Positions 22,984 through 31,906 of a stretch of DNA of 64,000 nt are shown here, one piece after another. Origin of the DNA: HK1 sp965215295 (GTDB taxonomy: Bacteria > Pseudomonadota > Gammaproteobacteria > HK1); NCBI GenBank assembly GCA_965215295.1, contig OZ244045.1, positions 1,240,001-1,304,000 on the forward strand, given 5' to 3'. A program made the translations under genes and the position numbers. Each line of letters opens with the position of its first letter. Position 1 is the stretch's first letter. The notes beneath the pieces were generated by a model. The model did no database searches. It was not told the origin of the DNA and saw only the letters and a list, made by a program, of their open reading frames with translations.

Positions 22984-25002
22984 TCACGGCTCGATACCGG
23001 TGGCGATGTGGAGGTGGCCGGTCTCGCCGGCGGTGAGGGTCGCCCCCGGCGGAACCACCACTGTCGACCACGCGTCCTCGACCACCGCCGGACCCGCGAC
23101 GGGCCGGCCGGCAACCAGGCCGGCGCGGGCGAAGCGTGGCGTCATGGCCGGCCTCCCCGCATCGAAGGTGCAGGGCAGGGTCCGGGCCGGAACGGGGTCT
23201 GCCGTCGCGCCGGCCGCCGCCGGCCGATGCGCGTCGCCGGCTCGCGGCGCCGAGACGCGGAGCCGGATCGACACGAGCTCCCACGGCTCCCCGGTCGCGA
23301 AGCCGTACAGGGCCCGGTGCCGATCCTGGAACGCACGGTTCAGGTGCGCCGGGTCGTCGAGCCGGGCATCCGCGATCTCGATGGCGTAGCTCTGGCCGCG
23401 GTACCGGATCGCCGCCGTTTCCTCGACCTCCATCTCGCTCTCGTCGCAGCCGGCCGCGACCAGGGGGGCGGCGAGCCTGGACCTCAGGTCCCGCCGCGCC
23501 CGCTCCAGACGCGGCGGGTCCCACTCCTCCATCGGCATGCGCAGGGTGCGCTGCTGCGCGTAGCTCATCTCGGCGCCGGCGCAGCCGAGCGCGGAGAACA
23601 CGCTCGAATGGGCGGGGACGACCACCTCGGCGATCGAGAAGGCGCGGGCCAGCGCCACCGCGTGCATCGGCCCCGCGCCGCCGAAGGCGAGGAGCGTGCA
23701 TCGGCGCCCGTCGATGCCGCGCTCCACCGTGACCCGGCGCAGCGCCCGCAACATGGCCGAGTCGGCTACCCGGACCACCCCGAGGGCCGCTTCCTCGACC
23801 GCCATGCCCATGGCCGCCGCCAGCGGCGCAATGACGCCCCGCGCCGCATCGGCGTCGAGCCGGATGTCGCCGCCGATCATGCGGTCCGGGTCCAGGTATC
23901 CCAGCACCAGGTTGGCGTCGCTCACCGTCGGCCGATCGCCCCCGCGGGCGTAGCAGGCGGGCCCGGGGTCGGCGCCGGCGCTTTCCGGACCGACCACCAG
24001 GGCCCCGTGATCGAGCCGGGCGATGGAGCCGCCGCCGGCCCCGATGGACTCCACCGCGACCATGGGCTGGCGCAGGGGCCGCCCGCCCAGCGTCCGGTCG
24101 CTGGAGATCCGGGCCTCGCCGTCGAAGATCAGGCACACGTCGGTGGTGGTGCCGCCCATGTCGAAGCTGACGGCGTGGGCGATGCCGAGGTCGCGGGCGA
24201 TCCGGCTCGCCGCCGCGACGCCGGCCGCGGGGCCGGAGGCGGCGAGACCGAGCGGCAGCTCCCGCAATGCCTGCGGCGAGGCCATGCCCCCGGCGGAATG
24301 GAACAGGTGCAGTCCCGACCCGGCCGGCTTCGCCTCCTCGAGGCGGTCGAGGTAGCTCGCCGCCAACGGCATGACCCCGGCGCTCAGCGCCGTGGTCGCG
24401 GTGCGCTCGTACTCCCGGGCTTCGGGGTTCACCCGGTTCGACAGCGCAACGAAGGGAAGGCGCTCGCGTAGCCGGGCGCCGAGCGCCTCCTCGTGGGCGG
24501 AATCGGCATAGGAGTGCAGCAGCGACACCGCGACCGCCGCCGCGCCGCAGTCCTCGACGCCCCGGAGCACTTCGTCGACCGAGTCCGGATCCAGCGCGTC
24601 GAGCACCCGTCCCTCGTGGTCGAGCCGTTCGCCCACCTCGAACCGAAGCTCCGCCGGCACTTGGGGCGGGGGCCTGGGCGGCAGGTCCAGACGGTAGAGG
24701 TGGAGCCGGTTCTGGCGCCCGATGGCCAGGGTGTCGGAAAAGCCGCGGGTGGCGATCAGGGCGACCTCGGCCAGATCGTCCTCGACGATGGCGTTGGTCA
24801 CGAGGGTGGTGCCGTGGACCAGGTCGTCGACATCCGCCCATGCGAGGTCGACCGCATGGAGCGCGGCCAGCAGGCCGGCCACGCGGTCGTCGGATCGGGA
24901 AGGAACCTTGGCGACCCGCGCGCCGGGACGGGTGCGATGCACCGCGACCACGTCCGTGAACGTGCCGCCGACGTCGATCCCGACCCGCCATCCGCCCGAC
25001 AT
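22984..25002 (-). CDS. hyuA: hydantoinase A/oxoprolinase family protein
   Basis: The 672-residue ATP-binding subunit partnering hyuB. The actin-like ATPase fold is shown by VGIDVGGTFTDVVAVH at the start, VHGTTLVTNAIVEDD, a central SFDMGGTTTDVCLI and GAGGGSIARLDHGALVVGPESAGADPGPACYARGG, with LLAFGGAGPMHAVALA. The start at 25002 (MSGGWRVGID) has GGAG about 10 bases upstream; an ATG at 25020 would add six residues and has no ribosome site. First gene of the catabolic run; the IS element lies directly upstream, so it may alter the promoter. Confidence 0.9.
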   Translation of the reverse strand: MSGGWRVGIDVGGTFTDVVAVHRTRPGARVAKVPSRSDDRVAGLLAALHAVDLAWADVDDLVHGTTLVTNAIVEDDLAEVALIATRGFSDTLAIGRQNRLHLYRLDLPPRPPPQVPAELRFEVGERLDHEGRVLDALDPDSVDEVLRGVEDCGAAAVAVSLLHSYADSAHEEALGARLRERLPFVALSNRVNPEAREYERTATTALSAGVMPLAASYLDRLEEAKPAGSGLHLFHSAGGMASPQALRELPLGLAASGPAAGVAAASRIARDLGIAHAVSFDMGGTTTDVCLIFDGEARISSDRTLGGRPLRQPMVAVESIGAGGGSIARLDHGALVVGPESAGADPGPACYARGGDRPTVSDANLVLGYLDPDRMIGGDIRLDADAARGVIAPLAAAMGMAVEEAALGVVRVADSAMLRALRRVTVERGIDGRRCTLLAFGGAGPMHAVALARAFSIAEVVVPAHSSVFSALGCAGAEMSYAQQRTLRMPMEEWDPPRLERARRDLRSRLAAPLVAAGCDESEMEVEETAAIRYRGQSYAIEIADARLDDPAHLNRAFQDRHRALYGFATGEPWELVSIRLRVSAPRAGDAHRPAAAGATADPVPARTLPCTFDAGRPAMTPRFARAGLVAGRPVAGPAVVEDAWSTVVVPPGATLTAGETGHLHIATGIEP

Positions 25003-25119
25003 GGGGGTGCTTCTCCGCATCCGGCGTCGATGATTCCGACAAACGAAAATGTCTTCCTGGATCTCCGGGGCACGATAGGAAGCGCCGATATCCGCGTCAA
25101 GGGCGTGTACCGGCTCACG

Positions 25120-26170
25120 ACCTTTGGCACTGAGCGTTCAGGTGGCCTCCAATGCGACAAGGTACTCGTTGGGGGTTCGATAGGCGAGTGATGCATGTGG
25201 TCGTTGGTAGTTGTAGAAGAACTCGTACTGGGCGAGGCGGGAGGCGACGCTCGTCACGGTGAGCGGTCCGTTGTAGAGGTTCCAGAATTCGGTTCGGGCG
25301 GAGCGGTTGGCGCGTTCTACGCAGCCGTTGTACTGGGGTCTGCGCGGTGGCAGGACGAACAGTGGGACGTTGAGTTGTTCGCAGGCGTTTTCGAACTCGG
25401 CCATGAATTCGCTGCCGCCATCGACCTGGAGGGACAGGAGCGGGAACGGCAGTGTGTTGGCGAGGGCCATCAGGAAGCGTTTGGCGTTGCCGGCGGTGGC
25501 TCGCGAGTAGACCCGGGTGACCATGAATCTGGAGTCTGGACACACGGCACGGAACTCTTTCAGCGTCTGTCCGGCGCAGGTGTAGGTCATATGGTCGACC
25601 TGCACCCGCTCCCCGGGTCTGCGGGGCTTGGCCGTGTACTTCCAGCGCTTCGCCCACTTCTCGAAGCGTCGCAGGCGTTTGGGCTTGATGCGTCCCTCGC
25701 ACAACGAGGCACGGCGGATCGCGCCGCTCGCCAGGGCACGTTCGAGGATGCGTCCGACCGTTGACACGCTCAGGCGCCCCCCCTTGCGTGCCAGCATGGC
25801 CTGGATGCGCGCCTTGCCCATGAAGGGGTATTTGCGTCGCAGGCCCAACACGGCCTTGACGTCCTTGGGGGTCCAGAACCGGCGCCGCACGCGGCGCGGA
25901 CGAGTCGACCTCGGTGCCAGGGCGTGCTGACCGCCAGCGGCCAGTGCGGCCTGCCACCGATAGCGCGTGCGTCGGCCGATGCCGAGTTGTTCGAGCGCTA
26001 CGGCCTCGTTGCAGCCAGCGGCGCGTAGCCGGTCGTATGCTTTGAGCGTGCGATAGCGCTGTGCCGCCGCTGCGGGCACGTGTTCGGCGACTTTGAAACT
26101 GCGGTACGATTTGATGCGCATGGACTCGATGTTCATGGTTCGGGTCTCCTCAGTGGGTTGGTCCTCACTG
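25120..26170 (-). mobile_element. IS481-type insertion sequence (ends not resolved)
   Basis: About 1 kb of DNA less GC-rich than its surroundings, carrying one transposase gene, inserted between hyuA and the sulfatase gene. I could not find convincing terminal inverted repeats or a target duplication, so the limits are approximate; the copy may have degenerated ends. Confidence 0.6.
25138..26136 (-). CDS. IS481-like DDE transposase
   Basis: A 332-residue transposase with an N-terminal helix-turn-helix (residues about 34-62, LRAAGCNEAVALEQLGIGRR-type), a second HTH region (KARIQAMLARKGGRLSVSTV), and an rve integrase-core domain. The catalytic triad appears complete: Asp181 in VQVDHMTY, Asp239 in LQVDGGSEF and Glu274 in NGCVERANRS, with 34 residues between the last two, as expected. 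Ends QRPHASLAYRTPNEYL, the usual IS481/IS3-type tail. The frame is intact, so it may be active. Confidence 0.88.
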   Translation of the reverse strand: MNIESMRIKSYRSFKVAEHVPAAAAQRYRTLKAYDRLRAAGCNEAVALEQLGIGRRTRYRWQAALAAGGQHALAPRSTRPRRVRRRFWTPKDVKAVLGLRRKYPFMGKARIQAMLARKGGRLSVSTVGRILERALASGAIRRASLCEGRIKPKRLRRFEKWAKRWKYTAKPRRPGERVQVDHMTYTCAGQTLKEFRAVCPDSRFMVTRVYSRATAGNAKRFLMALANTLPFPLLSLQVDGGSEFMAEFENACEQLNVPLFVLPPRRPQYNGCVERANRSARTEFWNLYNGPLTVTSVASRLAQYEFFYNYQRPHASLAYRTPNEYLVALEAT

Positions 26171-26185
26171 CAGGCTACCCGATCC

Positions 26186-26220
26186 GGCGCCGGGGCGGCG
26201 TTCGCCAGCCCCGGCGCCGC
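26186..26220. other. strong GC hairpin between the transposase and sulfatase genes
   Basis: CGGCGCCGGGGC (26186-26197) and GCCCCGGCGCCG (26209-26220) are perfect 12 bp inverted repeats around an 11-base loop. It lies about 90 bp downstream of the sulfatase stop on the minus strand. It has no T run, so a Rho-independent terminator is unlikely by the usual rule. Confidence 0.55.
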
Positions 26221-26311
26221 TCAAATCGTCATCGCCGATTCCGTGCCATATGTGTCTGAGCTAGAACAGGGCGCGCCCTGCGCCGGGCCGCGGAGCGCAT
26301 CGCGATCGGGC

Positions 26312-27832
26312 TCAGGGCGCCGACGGCTCGATTCCGCGCCAGGCCCAGTCGTTGTAGCCGTCCGGTGCGCGCAGGCACGACGCCCACACCGGATCGGACT
26401 CCAGTGCGTCCCATGCGGGGGCGAGGCCGTGGCCGTGCGCTTCCTGGACCAGGCGGCGCGCGCGCTGGCTCATGCGGATTTCGCGGTCGAGCGCCGCCGG
26501 GTCCCAGGTCTCCTCCGCGACGCGGCGCAACGCCGCGAGGGCGCCCCGATGGTCCGGGTCCGCGGCGAGGTCAGTGCGCTCCTCGGGATCGGCGCGGACG
26601 TCGAACAGCAGGTCCGGCGCGCCTCCCCCGGTCATGAGCTTGAAGGGTCCGTGCCGGACCATGAACATCGGGGACGGCACCCCTTCGGAGGTCATCTCCG
26701 CGCACACCGGCGCGTCCCTGGCCGCGGCCGGGGCCGCGCACAGGGGGATCAGGCTGGTCCCGTCCAGCCGGCGGGGAGTCCGGTCCACCGGATCGATGCG
26801 CGCCAGCTCGCACAGGGTGGGCAGCAGGTCCACCAGCGAGACGTTCTCGCTCCGGCGCGCGGCCGGGAACCTCGACGGCGCGTGGATGACGAGGGGGACC
26901 CGCGCCGCGTGGTCGAAGAAGTGCTTCTTGAACCACAAGCCCCGCTCGCCGAGCATGTCGCCGTGGTCCGAGGTGACCACGACCACGGTGTCGCGCGCGA
27001 GGCCGGTCGCTTCCAGGGTGTCGAGCAACCGCCCCACCATCGCGTCGAGGTAGGTGCAGTTGGCGAGATAGGCGTGGCGGGCGGTGCGCACGTGGTCCTC
27101 GGTGATGTCCCCTTCGAGCAGGCCGTGGTGGACGAGCATGCGCCGGCTGTGGAGGTCGCGCTCCGGTTCGGGCGGCAGCGGGGTCGCGGGCATCGGGACG
27201 TCCTCGTGGCGATAGCGCTCCCAGTGCCTGCGCAACGAGAAGTACGGCTCGTGGGGATGGGTGAAGGACGCCAGCAGGAAGAACGGCCGCCGGTCCGGCT
27301 GGCGCGCGAAGTCGTGCAGCCTGGACACCGCCCGGAAGAGCACCGCCTCGTCGTGGTCCATCTGCATGCTGCGCGCGCAGACGCCGGCCCGGACGACGCC
27401 GCTCGAGTCGTTGTTCGAGTCCATGCGCACCTCGTCCCAGCTCGGCGTCCAGTGGAAGTCGGTCGGATAGAGCTCCGGCACCAGTCGTTCGTGAAACCCG
27501 TGCAGCATGTCAGGGCCGACGAAGTGCTGCTTGCCGGACAGGGTGGCGTGATAGCCGGCGAGGCGCAGGTAGTGCGCGATGGTGGGGGTGGCGGCGGAGA
27601 GCTCCGCCGCGTTGTCGAAGGCCCCGATGCGCGAGGGCAGCATGCCGGCCAGCATCGAGGAGCGCGATGGCGCGCAGAGCGGGAAGTTGCAGTAGGCGTT
27701 CTCGAACACCACGCCTTCCTCGCACAGCCGATCGAGGTGCGGCGTCACCGCGACCCCGCCGTATCCGGGCAGCACCTGCGGTTTGAGCTGATCCGCCTGG
27801 ATGAACAGCATGTCGGGCTGGTTCCTGGTCAC
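26312..27832 (-). CDS. betC: sulfatase, choline-sulfatase-like
   Basis: A 506-residue type I sulfatase. The formylglycine site is CAPSRSSMLAG with Cys53; metal ligands are visible in IQADQLKPQVL and VVTSDHGDMLGERGLWFKK, the latter very typical of choline sulfatases. A choline-sulfatase-type C-terminal segment follows (DREIRMSQRARRLVQEAHGHG). It would release choline and sulfate from choline-O-sulfate, feeding betaine and methylamine catabolism. The start is GTG at 27832, with GGAGG seven bases upstream; an ATG eight codons in is possible. No signal peptide, so it acts in the cytoplasm. The choline specificity is by family likeness only; other aryl or alkyl sulfatases are not excluded. Confidence 0.82.
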   Translation of the reverse strand: MTRNQPDMLFIQADQLKPQVLPGYGGVAVTPHLDRLCEEGVVFENAYCNFPLCAPSRSSMLAGMLPSRIGAFDNAAELSAATPTIAHYLRLAGYHATLSGKQHFVGPDMLHGFHERLVPELYPTDFHWTPSWDEVRMDSNNDSSGVVRAGVCARSMQMDHDEAVLFRAVSRLHDFARQPDRRPFFLLASFTHPHEPYFSLRRHWERYRHEDVPMPATPLPPEPERDLHSRRMLVHHGLLEGDITEDHVRTARHAYLANCTYLDAMVGRLLDTLEATGLARDTVVVVTSDHGDMLGERGLWFKKHFFDHAARVPLVIHAPSRFPAARRSENVSLVDLLPTLCELARIDPVDRTPRRLDGTSLIPLCAAPAAARDAPVCAEMTSEGVPSPMFMVRHGPFKLMTGGGAPDLLFDVRADPEERTDLAADPDHRGALAALRRVAEETWDPAALDREIRMSQRARRLVQEAHGHGLAPAWDALESDPVWASCLRAPDGYNDWAWRGIEPSAP

Positions 27833-28219
27833 GACGATCCTCCGGAGGCCGGGTTCGGGACGGACGGGCAAGGCGACGTTCACCGCGCGCCGGCGTGGAC
27901 CGATACCATTCGACGGCGCGCGGGACAAGGCGCTCCGCCGCTTCACGCCGCTGTTCTGCCCGCGGTTCCCGCGAGCTGGCGTGGAACGACTCCGATGGGG
28001 AAGCCGCGGGTCTTGAGACCTTTCCCGAGGCCGCTTAGCATCACGGCTCGAAAGGACGCCGTTGTCCGCAGCCCCGGGGCCTGGAACCGGAGCGCCGGCC
28101 GGCCAGTGGGCCGCATCGCGTCGGTTCCGGCACTTGCGGGAACGTCCGTCCTGGCCGGGAGGCTCTCCGGCGCTTGCGGCGCCACCCGGCCGCGACGCCC
28201 CGCTCGACGAACCGCTCCC
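27833..28219. other. divergent gap between the sulfatase and ATP-grasp genes
   Basis: 387 bases without a gene, separating two outward-facing units. It contains the promoter at 28013-28041 toward the ATP-grasp operon and leaves a leader of about 170 bases. No clear promoter for the sulfatase was found. Confidence 0.5.
28013..28041 (+). promoter_or_regulatory. promoter of the ATP-grasp/alpha-E/transglutaminase operon
   Basis: TTGAGA (28013-28018) and TAGCAT (28036-28041), 17-base spacer. The only good sigma-70-like match in this gap. Confidence 0.6.
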
Positions 28220-29659
28220 ATGAACTTCGACGCCTACGAACTCGATCCCGCGATCTTCGACGAGATGTTCCTGCCCGACGGCGCGCCCCGCGAGCACTGC
28301 CGGGCGCTGTACGACGCCCTGCGCCGGCTCTCCCGCGACGAGCTCGACAGGATCCGGGAACGGGTCACGCGCTCGTTCTCGCACGAGGGCATCACGTTCA
28401 CCGTCTACGGGGACGACGAAGCGGACGAGCGCATCATTCCCGTCGACTGCGTGCCCCGCATTCTGTCGGGCGCCGAGTGGCGGCAGCTCGAAGCCGGCCT
28501 GACCCAGCGCCTCGGCGCCCTGAACCGCTTCCTGGAGGACGTCTACCACGACGCCCGCATCATCGCCGACGGGGTGATCCCGGCCGACGTGGTGCGCGGG
28601 TGTCCCCAGTACCGGATCGAGATGCGCGGCGCCTCCGTGCCCCACGGCGCATGGGTCACCGTCTGCGGCACCGACCTCGTGCGCACCGGTGACGGCTTCC
28701 AGGTGCTGGAGGACAACCTGCGGGTGCCCTCGGGCGTGTCCTACATGATCGCGAACCGCAAGGCGGTGAAGACGAGCCTGCGCCGCCTGTACCGGAGCTG
28801 CCGGGTGCGGGAGGTGGAGCACTACGGGCGGGTGCTGCTCGAAACCCTGCGCGAGCTCGCTCCGGGCGGGCGGTCCGACCCCTGCGTCGCCCTCCTCACC
28901 CCCGGGGTCCGGAACTCGGCCTTCTACGAGCACATGTTCCTCGCCCGGGAGATCGGCGCGTCGCTCGTGGAGGGCCGCGACCTGCTGGTCGACGACGGCT
29001 TCCTCTACATGCGCACCACCAGGGGCCTGCGGCGCGTCGACGTGCTCTACCGCCGGGTGGACGACGACTTCCTCGATCCCCTCGTCTTCCGCCCGGACTC
29101 CCTGCTCGGCGTGCCCGGGCTGATGCACGTCCACAAGCTCGGGCGCGTGGCGATCGCGAACGCACCGGGCACGGGCGTCGCCGACGACAAGAGCGTCTAC
29201 GCCTACGTGCCCGACATGATCCGCTACTACCTGGGCGAAGAGCCGCTCCTCGCCAACGTGGAGACCCGTCTCTGCCGGCGGCCGGAGGACCTGGAGTACA
29301 CCCTCGACAACCTGGAGAACCTGGTGGTGAAGCGCGTGGGCGAATCCGGGGGGTACGGCATGCTGATCGGCCCCCACGCGACCCCGGAAGAGCGTGCGGC
29401 CTATGCCGAGCAGGTGCGCGCCGAGCCGGCCGACTTCATCTCGCAGCCGGTGCTCGCGCTCTCGCGCGCGCCCTGCCTCGTCGAGGGCCGCGCCGAGCCG
29501 CGCCACGTGGACCTGCGCCCGTTCGTGCTCCACGGCCGCGAGACCCGCATCGTGCCCGGCGCCTTCTGCCGGGTAGCGCTGCGCCGGGGCAGCCTCGTGG
29601 TGAACTCCAGCCAGGGCGGGGGCGGCAAGGACCTCTGGGTGCTGGGAGACGGGGACTGA
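28220..29659 (+). CDS. circularly permuted ATP-grasp family protein (DUF404/DUF407 type)
   Basis: A 479-residue protein of the circularly permuted type 2 ATP-grasp family. Characteristic segments: FDEMFLPDGAPREHCRALYD, RSFSHEGITFTVYGDD, IPVDCVPRIL, FLEDVYHDARIIADGVIP, QVLEDNLRVPSGVSYMIANR, NAPGTGVADDKSVYAYVPDMIRYY split over two motifs, VVKRVGESGGYGMLIGP, RHVDLRPFVL and the C-terminal NSSQGGGGKDLWVL. Such enzymes are predicted to form an amide or peptide bond; the product is unknown. One base separates its stop from the next ATG, so the three genes form one operon. Confidence 0.92.
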   Translation: MNFDAYELDPAIFDEMFLPDGAPREHCRALYDALRRLSRDELDRIRERVTRSFSHEGITFTVYGDDEADERIIPVDCVPRILSGAEWRQLEAGLTQRLGALNRFLEDVYHDARIIADGVIPADVVRGCPQYRIEMRGASVPHGAWVTVCGTDLVRTGDGFQVLEDNLRVPSGVSYMIANRKAVKTSLRRLYRSCRVREVEHYGRVLLETLRELAPGGRSDPCVALLTPGVRNSAFYEHMFLAREIGASLVEGRDLLVDDGFLYMRTTRGLRRVDVLYRRVDDDFLDPLVFRPDSLLGVPGLMHVHKLGRVAIANAPGTGVADDKSVYAYVPDMIRYYLGEEPLLANVETRLCRRPEDLEYTLDNLENLVVKRVGESGGYGMLIGPHATPEERAAYAEQVRAEPADFISQPVLALSRAPCLVEGRAEPRHVDLRPFVLHGRETRIVPGAFCRVALRRGSLVVNSSQGGGGKDLWVLGDGD

Positions 29660-29660
29660 C

Positions 29661-30629
29661 ATGCTCTCGCGCAGCGCTGAAGGCCTGTACTGGATGGGAC
29701 GCTACCTCGAGCGGGCGCAGCTTCTGTGCCGCCTGCTGCGCCTGCAGGTGGAAGCGCTGGTGGATCGGCCGGTCCGCGAGATCGATTTCGGCTGGAACCG
29801 GATCTACGCGAGCCTGGGCCGGCTGCCTCCCGGGGGCGATCTGGAGCCCGGCGGAAGCGACGACTACACCCTGGCCGACTCCTACACCCTCGCCGGCGAC
29901 CTCACGTTCGAGCGCTCCAACCCGGATTCGGTCCGGAGCTGCTTCGCGCTGGGCCGGGAGAACGCCCGCCAGATGCGCCACTGCATCAGCGCCGAGATGT
30001 GGACCTGTCTGAACCTGGCCTGGCTGCGGCTGCGCGAGCTCGACATCAAGGACATCTGGAAGGCGTCCCCGGAAAGCTTCTACGCGGAGACGGAGCGGGA
30101 GATCGGCGCCTTCACCGGAGTTGCCGAGGCGACCATGTACCGCGACGAGGGCTGGCACTTCATGCGGCTCGGACGCGTCATCGAGCGCGCCCAGCTTCTG
30201 GCCGCGCTGCTCCTGGCCCAGCTCGCCACCGGCCGGCGGCTCGACGAGGCTTCCGGGGCGGACTGGACGAGCCTGCTGCGCGCCTGTCACGCCCTCGACG
30301 CCTACGAACGCGGCCACGGCGTCGAGGTCCGGCCGGACCGGGCGCTCGACCTCCTCGTCACCGACCCCCTGCTGCCCGGCTCGCTGTGCCGCTCGCTCGA
30401 CACCGCGCGGGCGGAGCTCGCCGCCATCGGTCCCGGTCCGGATACGCAGTCCGGCGCCGCGGCCCGCCGGCTCGCCGGCCGGCTGAGCGCCCTGGTCCGC
30501 TACGAGTGGCCCGACCGCGACGACCACGAAGCGCTCCTCGCGCAAGCGGCGGCGCTCTGCCGCAAGCTCCACGGTCTCGTGACCGCCGCGTACATCGACT
30601 ACTCCGTCGAGGACTCCCCGCTACGCTGA
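29661..30629 (+). CDS. alpha-E domain-containing protein (DUF403)
   Basis: A 322-residue all-helical protein of the DUF403/alpha-E family: MLSRSAEGLYWMGRYLERA at the start, ENARQMRHCISAEMW, GWHFMRLGRVIERAQLLAALL and the central DLLVTDPLLPGSL. Its biochemical function is unknown; it nearly always accompanies the permuted ATP-grasp and transglutaminase genes, as here, and is thought to act as a scaffold or partner. Confidence 0.92.
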   Translation: MLSRSAEGLYWMGRYLERAQLLCRLLRLQVEALVDRPVREIDFGWNRIYASLGRLPPGGDLEPGGSDDYTLADSYTLAGDLTFERSNPDSVRSCFALGRENARQMRHCISAEMWTCLNLAWLRLRELDIKDIWKASPESFYAETEREIGAFTGVAEATMYRDEGWHFMRLGRVIERAQLLAALLLAQLATGRRLDEASGADWTSLLRACHALDAYERGHGVEVRPDRALDLLVTDPLLPGSLCRSLDTARAELAAIGPGPDTQSGAAARRLAGRLSALVRYEWPDRDDHEALLAQAAALCRKLHGLVTAAYIDYSVEDSPLR

Positions 30630-30633
30630 CGCC

Positions 30634-31554
30634 ATGCGCAGAGCCGTCCGTCACGAGATCGAGCACGTCTCCCGTTACCGCTATTCCGCCCGCGCGCGGC
30701 ACAGCGTGATGCTGCTCTGCCTGCAGCCGCGCGCGGACCGCGGACAGCGGCTCCGTCATTTCGAGATCGAGACCCGGCCTCCGGCCTGCCTCAGCCCCGA
30801 GACGGACTGCTTCGGCAATACGCGGCACGTCCTCAACCTCCACCGGGCGCACCGGGACCTGGAGATCATCGCCCGTTCCACCGTCGAAGCGGCCCCCGCC
30901 CCCCCGCTCCCGGAACGGCTGGGCGCCGGCGCCTGGGAGGAGGCGCGTTCCCTCGGAGACGCCTTCGCCGAATGGGACTTCATCCACCCGAGTGCGCTGG
31001 CCCGGCCCTCCCCCGCCCTCGCCGCGTTCGTCGCCCGGCACCGCATCGAGCCCGGACCCGACCCCCTGGAGAGCCTCTTCCGGCTTTCCGACACCCTCCA
31101 CCGCGCCGTGCGCTACCTCCCCGGGAACACCTCGGCGGAGTCCCCCGTCGACCACGTCCTCGAGACCGGACAGGGAGTCTGCCAGGACTACGCCCATCTC
31201 ATGATCGCCATCGCGCGCTCCTGGGGCATCCCCACCCGCTACGTCTCGGGCTACCTGCGCGTCACCGGCCAGGACCGGGAGCAGGCGCCGGAGAACGCCA
31301 CCCACGCCTGGGTCGAATGCCGGCTGCCGGAGCTCGGCTGGGTCGGCTTCGACCCCACCAACCGGAGCCTCGCCGGCGAGGGGCACGTACGCATCGCGGT
31401 GGGGCGCGACTACCGGGACGTGTCGCCGACCCGGGGAGTGCGCCAGGGCGGCGGGGAGGCCCGGCTCGACGTCGACGTGCGGGTGCGCACGGACTCCGGA
31501 GCGGATGGCGCCGCGCCGGCGCCGGAGGATCCCGGCGCACCGGCCCGGACATGA
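30634..31554 (+). CDS. transglutaminase-like cysteine protease family protein
   Basis: A 306-residue protein with an N-terminal bacterial transglutaminase-like region (VRHEIEHVSRYRYSARARHSVMLL split by the boundary at residue about 24) and a papain-like core. The Cys-His-Asp triad is complete: Cys183 in GVCQDYAHLM, His224 in NATHAWVE and Asp240 in GFDPTN. Could cut or make amide bonds on the product of the preceding ATP-grasp enzyme. No signal peptide, so probably cytoplasmic. Starts 4 bp after the alpha-E gene. Confidence 0.92.
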   Translation: MRRAVRHEIEHVSRYRYSARARHSVMLLCLQPRADRGQRLRHFEIETRPPACLSPETDCFGNTRHVLNLHRAHRDLEIIARSTVEAAPAPPLPERLGAGAWEEARSLGDAFAEWDFIHPSALARPSPALAAFVARHRIEPGPDPLESLFRLSDTLHRAVRYLPGNTSAESPVDHVLETGQGVCQDYAHLMIAIARSWGIPTRYVSGYLRVTGQDREQAPENATHAWVECRLPELGWVGFDPTNRSLAGEGHVRIAVGRDYRDVSPTRGVRQGGGEARLDVDVRVRTDSGADGAAPAPEDPGAPART

Positions 31555-31815
31555 CCGGAACGCGTTGCGGGCGGCGATACCGCATCGACCGCTCGCCGCC
31601 GGCCGGGGGGCCGGGGGCGTCATCCGATATCGCGCCGGGCCCGGTGTCGGATTACACTTCGCCCGTTCCGGCCTGCCGGGGTCGAGTCGAGGGCCGACGA
31701 GACGGTGGAGAACAGCGCACCGGATTGCGCTTCGCCGACGCGACGCGCCTTCGGTGGGAGCTCCCTCCCCCGCGCTCCACGGACGGACCGGGCTGCCGCC
31801 GGCTCGAGGCCGAGA

Positions 31816-31844
31816 TTGCCCTCGCTCTCCGACGGGGCTATTTT
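31816..31844 (+). promoter_or_regulatory. promoter of the STAS gene
   Basis: TTGCCC (31816-31821) and TATTTT (31839-31844), 17-base spacer, about 60 bp upstream of the STAS ATG. It lies in a 352 bp stretch (31555-31906) where nothing else was recognised. Confidence 0.55.
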
Positions 31845-31906
31845 CTTCGGGATTCAGCCGCGATGATCAGGGCGCGGGCCACAACATCAACCAGGACGCG
31901 AGGCCG

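Noticed and set aside
26186..26220. Rho-independent terminator for the sulfatase gene
   Set aside because: The stem is strong but no T run follows on either strand; kept only as a hairpin.
28220..31554. Anbu proteasome-like peptidase belonging to this operon
   Set aside because: No gene with an N-terminal Ser/Thr protease fold is present before or after the three genes.
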